NCBI RefSeq assembly: GCF_000612545.2
Contig: NZ_CP097800.1
Coordinates: forward strand, 3,035,001 to 3,099,000
From: Streptomyces sp. PCS3-D2
GTDB taxonomy: Bacteria; Actinomycetota; Actinomycetes; Streptomycetales; Streptomycetaceae
Length of the DNA stretch: 64,000 bases
Direction of reading: 5' to 3'
The stretch's first letter is position 1. The number at the start of each line of letters is the position of its first letter. The position numbers and the translations under genes are program-made. Positions 1-10,031 of the stretch are shown piece after piece. A model generated the notes under the pieces. The model saw only the letters and a list, made by a program, of their open reading frames with translations, searched no databases and was not told the DNA's origin.

Positions 1-512
1 GGCCCCGATCCGGCAGCCGCAGGCTTTGCGTCCTCGGGCTCCGCCACAGGCACGGCCTTGCCCGGCCCGGGCTTCGCAGCCGAAGGCTTCACCCCGTCAG
101 GCTCCACCGCAGAAACGGACGCAGGCTTCGCGTCCTCGGGCTTCACAGCCTCGGGCTTCGCGTCCTCGGGCTTCGCGACAGCCGTCGCCCTGCCCGGCCG
201 CGCCTTCGTCCCGCCGGGCTTCCCCGCAGGACCGGCTTCGGCGCCCTTGGACTCCGCCACAGGCACTGCCTTGCCCGGCCCCGGCTTCGCAGCCGAAGGC
301 TTCACCCCGTCAGACTCCACCGCAGACGCAGACGCAGACGCAGGCTTCGGCCCGTCAGGCTCCGCCTCGGCAGCAGCCCTTGCCGCGGGCACGGAAACAT
401 CCTCGGGCTTCGCCGCGGGCGCGGAGGCGGGGGCGGACCCCGCCGAAGCGCCATCGTCAAGCTTCGCCGCAGACGCCCCGGCAGGTGACTCGGTGTGCTC
501 CGGCTTCGACAT
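1..512 (-). CDS. Ala/Pro/Lys-rich repetitive protein, N-terminal part (cut by window edge)
   Basis: This is the amino-terminal part of a protein whose remainder lies left of the window. The ATG start is preceded by a good ribosome-binding site (AGAGGGGAC) about six bases away. The visible 170 residues are almost wholly Ala, Pro, Lys, Glu, Gly and Val, in recurrent blocks such as AKPEDAKPE and PSAAKPGPGKAVPVAE, with no predicted fold. Third codon positions are strongly G/C on this strand, which favours it over the overlapping frames. Such tails usually form a disordered cytoplasmic linker ahead of membrane or enzymatic domains, but the partner domain is not visible. It lies 161 nt downstream of glpD on the same strand. 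Function unknown. Confidence 0.7.
   Translation of the reverse strand, partial: MSKPEHTESPAGASAAKLDDGASAGSAPASAPAAKPEDVSVPAARAAAEAEPDGPKPASASASAVESDGVKPSAAKPGPGKAVPVAESKGAEAGPAGKPGGTKARPGRATAVAKPEDAKPEAVKPEDAKPASVSAVEPDGVKPSAAKPGPGKAVPVAEPEDAKPAAAGSG
39..326. repeat. 75-bp direct repeat, two copies
   Basis: Copies at 39-113 and 252-326 differ at only a few bases. Both encode the same block, roughly VESDGVKPSAAKPGPGKAVPVAE, in the partial gene on the minus strand. The distance between copies is 213 bp, a multiple of three, so gain or loss of the intervening segment would keep the frame. Confidence 0.75.
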
Positions 513-673
513 GCGTCCCCTCTGCGATCGTGCCGCTGCTCCGCCCGCCCCAGCGGCTGAGCGACCCGGCGGCCGGGGCCCACGGTAACCCGCCCCGGCA
601 GAGCCATCATTGTTCCTCACTCCGCAACGGACGGACCCCCCGGGTCTGCGGTTCCGCCTTCCGCATCCCGGAG

Positions 674-2380
674 TTACAACGGAACGATGTCGGGCGCTCC
701 CAGCCGTGCAGCGTCCGCCGTCTGGTCGTCCGGCTGACGCTGCGATTCCCGCTCGGCCTGGACCCTCTTCTCGTAGTGCTCCACTTCCTTCGCGGTCTGC
801 TGCTCGTCCCACCCCAGCACCGGTGCCATCAACTCCGCGCACTCCCGGGCCGACCGGGTCCCCCGGTCGAAGGTCTCGATCGAGATCCGCGTCCGCCGTG
901 TCAGCACGTCGTCCAGGTGCCGCGCGCCCTCGTGCGAGGCGGCGTAGACGATCTCCGCCCGCAGGTAGTCGTCCGCGCCGGTCACCGCCCGCCCCAGTTC
1001 CGGATCGGAGGCGACGAGGTCCAGCAGTTCCTCCGTCAGCGTCCCGTACCGGTTCAACAGGTGTTCCACCCGCACCACGTGAAGGCCCGTCCGGGCGGCG
1101 ATCCTGGCCCGTCCGTTCCACAGGGCCCGGTACCCCTCGGCCCCCACCAGCGGCACGTCCTCCGTCACGCACGGCGCCACCCGCTGGTCCAGTCCGTGCA
1201 CGGCCTCGTCGACCGCGTCCTTCGCCATGACCCGGTACGTCGTGTACTTGCCGCCGGCGACCACCACCAGCCCCGGCACCGGATGCGCGACCGTGTGCTC
1301 GCGGGAGAGCTTGCTCGTCGCGTCGGACTCGCCGGCCAGCAGCGGCCGCAGGCCGGCGTAGACGCCCTGGACGTCGTCGCGCGTCAGCGGCACGGCCAGC
1401 ACCGAGTTCACGTGTTCCAACACGTAGTCGATGTCCGCACTCGATGCCGCAGGGTGCGCCTTGTCCAGGTCCCAGTCGGTGTCCGTGGTCCCCACGATCC
1501 AGTGCCGCCCCCACGGGATGACGAACAGCACCGACTTCTCGGTCCGCAGGATCAACCCGGTGGTCGAGTGGATGCGGTCCTTGGGCACGACCAGGTGGAT
1601 GCCCTTGGAGGCCCGCACGTGGAACTGCCCGCGCTCGCCGATCAGCGCCTGGGTGTCGTCCGTCCACACCCCGGTGGCATTCACCACCTGCTTCGCGCGG
1701 ATCTCGTACTCGACGCCGCCCTCCACGTCCCGCACCCGCGCGCCGACCACCCGTTCGCCCTCGCGCAGGAACCCGACGACCCTCGCCCGGTTGGCGCAGT
1801 GCGCACCGTACGCCGCGGCCGTCCGCACGAGCGTGGTGACGTACCGGGCGTCGTCCATCTGGGCGTCGTAGTACTGGAGGGCTCCCACCAGGGCGTCCTT
1901 ACGCAGCGCCGGCGCCACCCGCAGCGCCCGGGCGCGCGAGAGGTGGCGGTGCACCGGCAGACCCCGGCCGTGCCCGCTGGAAACCGACATCGCGTCGTAC
2001 AGCGCCACGCCCGCGCCGGCGTAGAGCCGCTCCCAGCCCTTGTGCTGCAAGGGGTACAGGAAGGGCACGGGCTTGACCAGGTGCGGCGCGAGGCGCTCCA
2101 GCAGCAGGCCGCGCTCCTTGAGCGCCTCCCGTACGAGGGCGAAGTCGAGCATCTCCAGATAGCGCAGGCCGCCGTGGATCAGCTTGCTCGACCGGCTGGA
2201 GGTCCCGGAGGCCCAGTCCCGCGCCTCCACCAGGCCGGTGGACAGGCCCCTGGTCACGGCGTCGAGTGCGGTACCGGCGCCGACCACGCCCGCGCCCACG
2301 ACGAGCACGTCCAGTTCCCGTTCGGCCATCCGGGTGAAGGCGGCGGCTCGCTGCGCCGGCCCCAGTGTCGCTGTCCTCAC
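674..2380 (-). CDS. glpD: Glycerol-3-phosphate dehydrogenase (FAD-dependent)
   Basis: Oxidises sn-glycerol 3-phosphate to dihydroxyacetone phosphate at the membrane, passing electrons to the quinone pool. The 568-residue length fits the aerobic GlpD family. A dinucleotide-binding motif (VVGAGVVGAG) lies near residues 27-36, followed by the family signature SSRSSKLIHGGLRYLE. The C-terminal part matches the GlpD cap domain. The start is GTG, with GGGAGG seven bases upstream. An AT-rich, repeat-bearing intergenic region separates it from the divergently transcribed dehydrogenase homologue. No glpF or glpK is adjacent, so it is a stand-alone glpD copy here. Confidence 0.93.
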   Translation of the reverse strand: MRTATLGPAQRAAAFTRMAERELDVLVVGAGVVGAGTALDAVTRGLSTGLVEARDWASGTSSRSSKLIHGGLRYLEMLDFALVREALKERGLLLERLAPHLVKPVPFLYPLQHKGWERLYAGAGVALYDAMSVSSGHGRGLPVHRHLSRARALRVAPALRKDALVGALQYYDAQMDDARYVTTLVRTAAAYGAHCANRARVVGFLREGERVVGARVRDVEGGVEYEIRAKQVVNATGVWTDDTQALIGERGQFHVRASKGIHLVVPKDRIHSTTGLILRTEKSVLFVIPWGRHWIVGTTDTDWDLDKAHPAASSADIDYVLEHVNSVLAVPLTRDDVQGVYAGLRPLLAGESDATSKLSREHTVAHPVPGLVVVAGGKYTTYRVMAKDAVDEAVHGLDQRVAPCVTEDVPLVGAEGYRALWNGRARIAARTGLHVVRVEHLLNRYGTLTEELLDLVASDPELGRAVTGADDYLRAEIVYAASHEGARHLDDVLTRRTRISIETFDRGTRSARECAELMAPVLGWDEQQTAKEVEHYEKRVQAERESQRQPDDQTADAARLGAPDIVPL

Positions 2381-2503
2381 GGCTGCCTCCCGTTGGTGCG
2401 GGTGAGATCCCGCTCACATGCCCCGTTTGACGATTCTGACGTCCCGCACCCGCATCAGCCACCGCCTGTGGACAACACAACGGCGACGTTCACCCTGTAA
2501 TGC

Positions 2504-2537
2504 GACATATCTGTCATATATAAGCCTAGTCTGACAT
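2504..2537. promoter_or_regulatory. AT-rich divergent promoter region with repeated motif
   Basis: Within an unusually AT-rich stretch between glpD and the divergent dehydrogenase, GACATATCTGTC (2504-2515) is an imperfect palindrome. TCTGTCAT (2510-2517) recurs as TCTGACAT (2530-2537) 20 bp further on. This resembles a regulator operator, but no specific regulator is recognised. Confidence 0.35.
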
Positions 2538-2608
2538 TGCGCCAGCTCGCCTGACCTCGGGAGGACTTGCGCGGCACCCCCTCACGCCAGGGAAGGGACG
2601 GCATCCCC

Positions 2609-3838
2609 ATGCCCGCAGACCTCGCCGTCATCGGACTCGGCCACCTCGGCCTTCCGCTCGCCCAGGCGGCCGTCGCCGCCGGAATCGAGACGGTCGGCTA
2701 CGAGAGCGGCCCGGTCACCGACTCCACTCTCTCCGCTGCCGAGATCCGCCGCATGTCGGCGGCCGGCTTCCGGGTCACCACCAACCCCGCCGAGCTCGGC
2801 CGGGTCCGCACGGCCGTCATCTGCGCCCCCACCCGGCTCGGCGCCGACCGCGCGCTGGACCTCTCCGCCGTGGGCGACGCGGGCCGCGCCCTCGCCGCGC
2901 GGCTGCGCCCGCACACCACGGTGATCCTCGAATCCGCCGCGCACCCCGGCGTCACCGAGGACTACCTGCGGCCGATCCTGGAGGAGGGGTCCGGGCTCCG
3001 CGCCGGCCGGGACTTCCACCTGGCCTACTCCCCCAGCCGCCTCGACCCCGGCAACCGGACCCACGGCATCTCCAACACCCCCAAGGTGATCGGCGGCCTC
3101 ACCCCCGCCTGCACGGAGTCGGCGCACGCCTTCTACGCCCGCCTCACCGAGAAGGTGGTCCGCGCCCGGGGCCTGCGCGAGGCCGAGACCGTGCAACTCC
3201 TCGAAACCAACTACCGCCACGTCAACATCGCCCTGATGAACGAGATGGCCGTGCTCTGCCACGACCTCGGCGTCGACCTGTGGGACGTCATCCGCTGCGC
3301 CGAGACCAAGCCGTACGGCTACCAGGCCTTCCGCCCCGGACCCGGCGTCGGCGGCCACGGCGTCCCGCTCGACCCGAACTACCTGCCCCACACCAGCCGC
3401 ACCCCCGGGCACCCACTGCGGATGGTCGGCCTGGCGCAGGAGATCAACGACCGGATGCCGCAGTACGTCATCCAGCGCTCCGCCACCCTGCTGAACGAGC
3501 ACGGCAAATCGGCTCGCGGGGCCCGCGTCCTGCTGCTCGGGGTCACGTACAAGCCCGATCTCGCCGACCAGGAGGGCTCCCCGGCCGGCGAGATCGCCAG
3601 CCGCCTCATCGACCTCGGCGCCCTGATCAGCTACCACGACCCCTACATCACGGGCTGGCGGGTCAGGGACCGGCCGGTCCCCCGCGCCGAGTCCCTGTAC
3701 GAGGCCGCGGCCAACGCCGACCTGACGATCCTCCTCCAGCACCACCGGACCTACGACATGCAGGCCCTTGCCGTGAAGGCGCAGCTGCTCCTGGACACCC
3801 GCGGCGCCAGCCCGGTGGGCGCGGCCCACCGCCTCTGA
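2609..3838 (+). CDS. Nucleotide-sugar dehydrogenase homologue without catalytic Cys
   Basis: Belongs to the UDP-glucose/UDP-ManNAc dehydrogenase family. It has an N-terminal Rossmann motif (VIGLGHLGLP, near residues 5-14), a central helical domain with ETNYRHVNIALMNE, the active-site loop GPGVGGHGVPLDPNYL, and a C-terminal domain with LLLGVTYKPDLAD. In active family members the loop reads GGHC or GGSC and the Cys forms the thioester; here residue 251 is Gly. Other usually conserved positions also differ (GYVGLP is GHLGLP, EST is ESA). The ATG start has GGAAGGGA ten bases upstream; a TTG 42 nt earlier is a less likely start. It may be inactive, regulatory, or limited to a different reaction. 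Confidence 0.82.
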   Translation: MPADLAVIGLGHLGLPLAQAAVAAGIETVGYESGPVTDSTLSAAEIRRMSAAGFRVTTNPAELGRVRTAVICAPTRLGADRALDLSAVGDAGRALAARLRPHTTVILESAAHPGVTEDYLRPILEEGSGLRAGRDFHLAYSPSRLDPGNRTHGISNTPKVIGGLTPACTESAHAFYARLTEKVVRARGLREAETVQLLETNYRHVNIALMNEMAVLCHDLGVDLWDVIRCAETKPYGYQAFRPGPGVGGHGVPLDPNYLPHTSRTPGHPLRMVGLAQEINDRMPQYVIQRSATLLNEHGKSARGARVLLLGVTYKPDLADQEGSPAGEIASRLIDLGALISYHDPYITGWRVRDRPVPRAESLYEAAANADLTILLQHHRTYDMQALAVKAQLLLDTRGASPVGAAHRL

Positions 3839-3956
3839 ACAGCGGAAAATACCCCCTGCCGATGTCCGACGGGCCTGCTAGCCTGCGGCGTCACTTATCT
3901 CGCACTTACGCCTTATGGTCACACGTGCGTTCGCTTTCCCTGGGGGGATCCTTCCG

Positions 3957-4427
3957 ATGAGCCAGAACTTCACGCCGCCCGCGCCCGACTCCTACTCCCC
4001 GGTCGCCGCCCCTGCCCCGACCCGCAGCGGCAACCTCGGCCTGGCGGTCCTCGCCGCGACCGGCACCGCCGTGGCCGCGGGCGCCGCCTACGGCGGCATC
4101 ATGAATGCGATCTCCTTCCAGATCGGCTACCTGGCCGCCGGCGTCGGCCTCGCGGTCGCCCTCGTCGCCGTCCGCATCGGCGGCCGCAACCCCCTCCTCC
4201 CGGCCCTGAGCGCCGTGCTCACTCTGGCCGGGGTGTACGTCGGCTACCTCCTGGACATGGCCCTCGCCATCTCCGAGCACCAGGGGATCCCGGTCTCCGA
4301 ACTGCTCACCACCGAGCTGGTGAAACTGAACCAGTTCTACGTGGACAACATGGATCCGATCTCGATCCTCTTCTACGCGATCGGCGCCTACGCGGCCTTC
4401 CAGACCGCCCGCAAGGCCGCCGGCTGA
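3957..4427 (+). CDS. Small multi-pass membrane protein, unknown function
   Basis: A 156-residue protein. A Pro-rich N-terminus of about 25 residues is followed by about four hydrophobic segments: around LAVLAATGTAVAAGAAYGG, IGYLAAGVGLAVALVAV, LLPALSAVLTLAGVYVGYL and SILFYAIGAYAAFQTA. It is therefore an integral membrane protein. The chosen ATG has a GGGGGGAT site about nine bases upstream; a longer in-frame reading starts 42 nt earlier without a better site. It stands alone between the dehydrogenase homologue and the guaB3 terminator. Not recognised beyond being a conserved-looking actinobacterial membrane protein. Confidence 0.75.
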   Translation: MSQNFTPPAPDSYSPVAAPAPTRSGNLGLAVLAATGTAVAAGAAYGGIMNAISFQIGYLAAGVGLAVALVAVRIGGRNPLLPALSAVLTLAGVYVGYLLDMALAISEHQGIPVSELLTTELVKLNQFYVDNMDPISILFYAIGAYAAFQTARKAAG

Positions 4428-4630
4428 CGCACCGGCGGCCGACGGAGCACTGAGCAGGCCCGACGGACCAGGCGCGCTCCGCCCGCTCGACGCGGGCGTT
4501 CCGCCCTCCTGCGTGGTCCGCATGCCACCGCGTGATCCCGCCCGGATCCCACAGCCGGGGCAGACGCACGTCCCGCTGCGGGCGGCCCCGCCGACTCGCA
4601 GCGGCGCGGCGAAGGCTGATCCGGCTCGCA

Positions 4631-4675
4631 TGCCGGAGGGCCCGACCCCCTGAGCGGGAATCGGGCCCTCCGGCA
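4631..4675 (-). terminator. Intrinsic terminator after guaB3
   Basis: A perfect 15-bp stem (4631-4645 with 4661-4675) closes a 15-nt loop, just past the guaB3 stop. It can also stop transcripts arriving from the convergent membrane-protein gene. Confidence 0.8.
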
Positions 4676-4688
4676 GATGCGGCCGGGG

Positions 4689-5813
4689 TCAGCGGCGGTG
4701 CTGGGAGTCCGCGACGGTGACCTCGACCCGCTGGAACTCCTTGAGCTCGCTGTAGCCGGTGGTGGCCATCGAGCGGCGCAGCGCGCCGAAGATGTTCATC
4801 GAGCCGTCCGGGCTGTGCGAGGGACCGGTGAGGATCTCCTCGGTGGTGCCGACGGTGCCGAGGTCGACCTTCTTGCCGCGCGGCACGTCCTCGTGGACGG
4901 CCTCCATGCCCCAGTGGTTGCCCTTGCCGGGCGCGTCGGTGGCGCGGGCCAGCGGGGAGCCCATCATGACGGCGTCGGCACCGCAGGCCACGGCCTTCGG
5001 GATGTCGCCCGACCAGCCCACACCGCCGTCGGCGATGACGTGCACGTAGCGGCCGCCGGACTCGTCCATGTAGTCGCGGCGGGCAGCGGCCACGTCCGCG
5101 ACGGCGGTCGCCATCGGGACCTGGATGCCGAGCACGTTGCGCGTGGTGTGCGCGGCGCCGCCGCCGAAGCCGACCAGCACGCCCGCGGCGCCGGTGCGCA
5201 TCAGGTGCAGGGCCGCCGTGTAGGTGGCACAGCCACCGACGATGACCGGGACGTCCAGCTCGTAGATGAACTGCTTGAGGTTCAGCGGCTCGGCCGCGCC
5301 GGAGACGTGCTCGGCGGAGACGGTGGTGCCGCGGATGACGAAGATGTCCACGCCCGCGTCGACGACGGCCTTGGAGAACTCGGCGGTGCGCTGCGGGGAG
5401 AGCGCGGCGGCGGTGACGACGCCCGAGTCGCGCACCTCCTTGATCCGCCGGCGGATCAGGTCGGCCTGGATCGGCGCGGAGTAGATCTCCTGGAGGCGGC
5501 GGGTGGCCGACTCCTCGTCCAGCTCCGCGATCTCGTCGAGGAGCGGCTGCGGGTCCTCGTAGCGGGTCCACAGGCCTTCGAGGTTCAGCACGCCGAGACC
5601 GCCGAGCTCGCCGATGCGGATGGCGGTCTGCGGGGAGACGACCGAGTCCATGGGGGCGGCCAGGAAGGGGAGCTCGAAGCGGTACGCGTCGATCTGCCAG
5701 GCGATCGAGACCTCCTTCGGGTCCCGGGTACGCCGGCTCGGGACGATGGCGATGTCGTCGAACGCGTACGCCCTGCGGCCGCGCTTGCCGCGCCCGATCT
5801 CGATCTCAGTCAC
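4689..5813 (-). CDS. guaB3: GuaB3 family IMP dehydrogenase-related protein
   Basis: A 374-residue TIM-barrel protein of the actinobacterial GuaB3 family. It opens with EIGRGKRGRRAYAFDDIAIVP and contains the barrel phosphate-binding segments PVIVGGCATYTAALHLM and VIADGGVGWSGDIPKAVACGADAVMMGSPLA. Unlike guaB it has no CBS domain pair. The flap region differs and GCAT replaces the classical SICTT cysteine loop, so the reaction may not be plain IMP oxidation; a role in purine interconversion is inferred. The start is GTG with AGAGGAAAGG upstream. It lies just downstream of guaB on the same strand, separated by a strong terminator, an order typical of Streptomyces. Confidence 0.9.
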   Translation of the reverse strand: MTEIEIGRGKRGRRAYAFDDIAIVPSRRTRDPKEVSIAWQIDAYRFELPFLAAPMDSVVSPQTAIRIGELGGLGVLNLEGLWTRYEDPQPLLDEIAELDEESATRRLQEIYSAPIQADLIRRRIKEVRDSGVVTAAALSPQRTAEFSKAVVDAGVDIFVIRGTTVSAEHVSGAAEPLNLKQFIYELDVPVIVGGCATYTAALHLMRTGAAGVLVGFGGGAAHTTRNVLGIQVPMATAVADVAAARRDYMDESGGRYVHVIADGGVGWSGDIPKAVACGADAVMMGSPLARATDAPGKGNHWGMEAVHEDVPRGKKVDLGTVGTTEEILTGPSHSPDGSMNIFGALRRSMATTGYSELKEFQRVEVTVADSQHRR

Positions 5814-5900
5814 GTGTGGTGGCCTTTCCTCTGGGTCTGCCCGTCCAGTATCCCCGAACCCCGGCGGGCCGCGTTCCGGTGACCGCTGTACGGACGCAAC

Positions 5901-5940
5901 ACGCAGGGGCGGACCCGTTGAACCGGGTCCGCCCCTGCGT
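5901..5940 (-). terminator. Intrinsic terminator after guaB
   Basis: A perfect 17-bp stem (5901-5917 with 5924-5940) with a six-base loop, directly after the guaB stop and before the guaB3 start. guaB3 therefore probably has its own promoter. Confidence 0.85.
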
Positions 5941-5949
5941 CGCGCCTGC

Positions 5950-7536
<1,587 letters not shown>

Positions 7537-7571
7537 TCAACCAGAAGTTTCGTATTTTCCTACGGGCGCAC

Positions 7572-8294
7572 CTACTGCTCGGCGAGCGCGCGGAGCCGGC
7601 TGAGGGCCCGGTGCTGGGCCACGCGCACGGCTCCGGGGGACATCCCGAGCATCTGGCCGGTCTCCTCCGCGGTCAGCCCGACGGCCACCCGCAGTACGAG
7701 GAGTTCGCGCTGGTTCTCCGGAAGGTTCGCCAGCAGCTTCTTGGCCCAGGCGGCGTCGCTGCTGAGCAGCGCGCGCTCCTCCGGGCCCAGCGAGTCGTCC
7801 GGCCGCTCGGGCATCTCGTCCGACGGCACGGCCGTGCTGCCCGGGTGCCGCATGGCAGCCCGCTGCAGGTCGGCGACCTTGTGCGCGGCGATGGCGAAGA
7901 CGAAGGCCTCGAAGGGGCGGCCGGTGTCCCGGTAGCGCGGCAGCGCCATCAGGACGGCGACGCAGACCTCCTGCGCCAGGTCCTCGACGAAGTGCCGGGC
8001 GTCACCCGGGAGCCGGGACAGCCTGGTGCGGCAGTAGCGGATGGCGAGGGGGTGCACGAAGGCGAGCAGGTCGTGGGTGGCCTGCTCGTCGCCCTCCACC
8101 GCTCGGCGCACGAGCGCACTGACGCCCCCGGTGCCGCCGCCGGCGGCGGCGCCGGTGGGGCCTGTGGCCGCAGGGGACCCCGGGGCCTCGTCGTCGCGCA
8201 TCCGTCCATGGTGCCTTGGCGCCGGAGCATCCGCGGCACCGCGGCCCTTGTTGTGCGTCGAAGCGTTATGAGCGGGTGCGCCGGAACTCTTCAT
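7572..8294 (-). CDS. shbA: Sigma-70 family (ECF-type) sigma factor, ShbA-like
   Basis: A two-domain sigma factor. Region 2 contains [20 protein letters not shown] and [19 protein letters not shown]; region 4 contains [45 protein letters not shown]. Position between bldM and guaB matches shbA of Streptomyces, reported to direct transcription of the principal sigma gene hrdB; that role is taken from family knowledge. The 240-residue start was chosen because GGGAGGGGAGGG lies just upstream. A shorter reading from an ATG at 8201 would remove a low-complexity, Ala/His-rich leader of 31 residues and cannot be excluded. Confidence 0.85.
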   Translation of the reverse strand: MKSSGAPAHNASTHNKGRGAADAPAPRHHGRMRDDEAPGSPAATGPTGAAAGGGTGGVSALVRRAVEGDEQATHDLLAFVHPLAIRYCRTRLSRLPGDARHFVEDLAQEVCVAVLMALPRYRDTGRPFEAFVFAIAAHKVADLQRAAMRHPGSTAVPSDEMPERPDDSLGPEERALLSSDAAWAKKLLANLPENQRELLVLRVAVGLTAEETGQMLGMSPGAVRVAQHRALSRLRALAEQ

Positions 8295-8573
8295 CTGCGC
8301 CCTCCCCTCCCGCTCGGCCGAATAGTCCCCGAGAGACTCCACACCCTCAAGGATGCGGCATCGCGCACGAAGCGAGACGTCCCCCGGATTGTGCCCCGCC
8401 AACCCCCGGGTGCGCACCGGGTACGGCGGGACAGGGCTACCGCGACGAGAAGAGGCGCCAGGGGCGCCGGGACGGCAAGAGCGGCGCGCCGCCCCGTCCA
8501 CCGGTGGCGGACGGGACCGCTCTCGACGATCCGCGGTCTGCGGCGGACCGGGCCGGGCCCGGCCGCTGCGGGG

Positions 8574-9185
8574 TCAGCGGACGAGACCCCAGCGGAAACC
8601 GAGCGCCACGGCGTGCGCGCGGTCCGAGGCGCCGAGCTTCTTGAACAGCCGGCGGGCGTGCGTCTTGACCGTGTCCTCCGAGAGGAAGAGCTCGCGGCCG
8701 ATCTCCGCGTTGGACCGGCCGTGGCTCATGCCCTCCAGCACCTGGATCTCGCGCGCGGTGAGGGTGGGCGCGGCGCCCATCTCGGCGGAGCGCAGCCGGC
8801 GCGGGGCCAGCCGCCAGGTCGGGTCGGCGAGGGCTTGGGTGACCGTGGCCCGCAGTTCGGCGCGCGAGGCGTCCTTGTGCAGGTAGCCGCGGGCGCCGGC
8901 GGCGACCGCGAGGGCCACGCCGTCCAGGTCCTCGGCGACCGTCAGCATGATGATGCGGGCGCCGGGGTCGGCCGAGAGGAGGCGGCGGACCGTCTCCACA
9001 CCGCCGAGCCCGGGCATCCGCACATCCATCAGGATCAGGTCGGAGCGGTCGGCGCCCCAGCGGCGGAGGACTTCCTCGCCGTTGGCAGCCGTCGTCACAC
9101 GCTCGACGCCGGGCACGGTGGCAACCGCGCGACGGAGCGCCTCTCGGGCAAGCGGGGAGTCGTCGCAGACGAGGACGGATGTCAT
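8574..9185 (-). CDS. bldM: BldM, orphan response regulator of development
   Basis: A 203-residue NarL/FixJ-type response regulator. The receiver domain has CDDSPLARE and Asp54 in LILMDVRMPG; the C-terminal LuxR-type HTH includes LTAREIQVLEGMSHGRSNAEIG and SEDTVKTHARRLFKKLG. In Streptomyces BldM controls aerial growth genes as a homodimer and later sporulation genes as a heterodimer with WhiI, and does not need phosphorylation at Asp54 (family knowledge). No kinase gene is adjacent. GGAGGG lies about seven bases before the ATG. A BldN-type promoter lies about 130 bp upstream. Gene neighbours whiD and shbA match the known locus. Confidence 0.96.
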   Translation of the reverse strand: MTSVLVCDDSPLAREALRRAVATVPGVERVTTAANGEEVLRRWGADRSDLILMDVRMPGLGGVETVRRLLSADPGARIIMLTVAEDLDGVALAVAAGARGYLHKDASRAELRATVTQALADPTWRLAPRRLRSAEMGAAPTLTAREIQVLEGMSHGRSNAEIGRELFLSEDTVKTHARRLFKKLGASDRAHAVALGFRWGLVR

Positions 9186-9574
9186 GACCGCCCTCCGCAG
9201 CTGCTGATGCGCGTCACCTTGAGCCTCCAGGCTGGTACGTATCGTCACCTGTGCGGTCGATGCTCCCGGACACCTGTCCGAGAACTTGTGGGTTCAACCG
9301 CCTTCGCACTCTCAACGATGGTCACTCGAAAGAGTTACGGGTCGGACGGACACCTTCGGCACTCTACGTGAGGAAGCGAACACCGTGGTGGAGGCGCAAG
9401 CCGCCTGTCCTCCATCTGGAGCTATGCCCTATTTGGCGGCTTTCCTTCCGTTTGGCACGTGTCTGAGGCTAGATTCCCAATGAGTCATATTTACATCTAC
9501 TCCGACAGTAGGTGTGGAGACCCTTGGAGACATGGACCGTATCCGCCTCAGTACCGGCACCAAGAGGACTACCA
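9186..9574. other. bldM-whiD divergent intergenic region
   Basis: A 389-nt region without a convincing gene. It carries the upstream sequences of both divergent developmental regulators: a BldN-type promoter toward bldM, and on the plus strand a -10-like TAGATT (9470-9475) that could serve whiD, without a well-spaced -35. Short reading frames here lack coding character. Confidence 0.7.
9312..9339 (-). promoter_or_regulatory. BldN-type promoter of bldM
   Basis: On the minus strand CGTAAC (9339-9334) is followed after exactly 16 bases by CGTTGA (9317-9312). This equals the published BldN sigma factor consensus for bldM P1 in S. coelicolor. Transcription would start near 9305, leaving an untranslated leader of about 120 nt before bldM. 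Confidence 0.85.
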
Positions 9575-9901
9575 ATGGCAGATTTCTCCCGCCTCCCCGG
9601 ACCGAACGCCGACCTCTGGGACTGGCAGCTGCTAGCCGCCTGCCGCGGGGTCGACAGCTCCCTCTTCTTCCACCCGGAGGGCGAGCGGGGCGCGGCCAGG
9701 AGCGCGCGCGAGGCCTCGGCTAAAGAGGTCTGCATGCGATGCCCGGTTCGTTCGGAATGCGCCGCGCACGCACTCGCCGTCCGTGAGCCCTACGGGGTGT
9801 GGGGCGGCCTCACCGAGGACGAGCGCGAGGAACTGATGGGCCGCGCCCGGCACCGACTGATCCCCGCGTCGAGTGCGATCGGACCGATCGCGCCGCACTG
9901 A
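9575..9901 (+). CDS. whiD: WhiD, WhiB-family iron-sulfur regulator
   Basis: A 108-residue WhiB-like protein. The four cysteines that bind the oxygen- and NO-sensitive [4Fe-4S] cluster are at residues 23, 53, 56 and 62 (AACRG and VCMRCPVRSEC), the numbering known for WhiD. The turn motif GVWGGL follows, then a basic C-terminal segment. WhiD is required for late sporulation septation and spore maturation and acts with the principal sigma factor (family knowledge). The ATG has AGAGGA seven to eight bases upstream. It is divergent from bldM and followed by a hairpin terminator. Confidence 0.96.
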   Translation: MADFSRLPGPNADLWDWQLLAACRGVDSSLFFHPEGERGAARSAREASAKEVCMRCPVRSECAAHALAVREPYGVWGGLTEDEREELMGRARHRLIPASSAIGPIAPH

Positions 9902-9986
9902 GAGCCGACGAAACAACGGAAGGAACGTTTCCTCCGCACCACCTGCACATCCGGGCGTGTCGCCGCCCGGTCCGGTTTCACGCGTT

Positions 9987-10017
9987 CGGCCGTACGCGCG
10001 CCCCGCGCGTACGGCCG
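9987..10017 (+). terminator. Hairpin terminator after whiD
   Basis: A perfect 13-bp stem (9987-9999 with 10005-10017) and five-base loop, 85 nt past the whiD stop. It overlaps the start of a tandem-repeat tract. Confidence 0.7.
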
Positions 10018-10031
10018 GGGGCGGCCCGTGT

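Noticed and set aside
26-2500. Long plus-strand open frame (824 codons) across the left-edge gene and glpD
   Set aside because: Composition is that of a frame shadow in GC-rich DNA; glpD on the other strand is a clear family member.
9286-9483. Short plus-strand frames between bldM and whiD
   Set aside because: They cross promoter sequence and lack coding composition.
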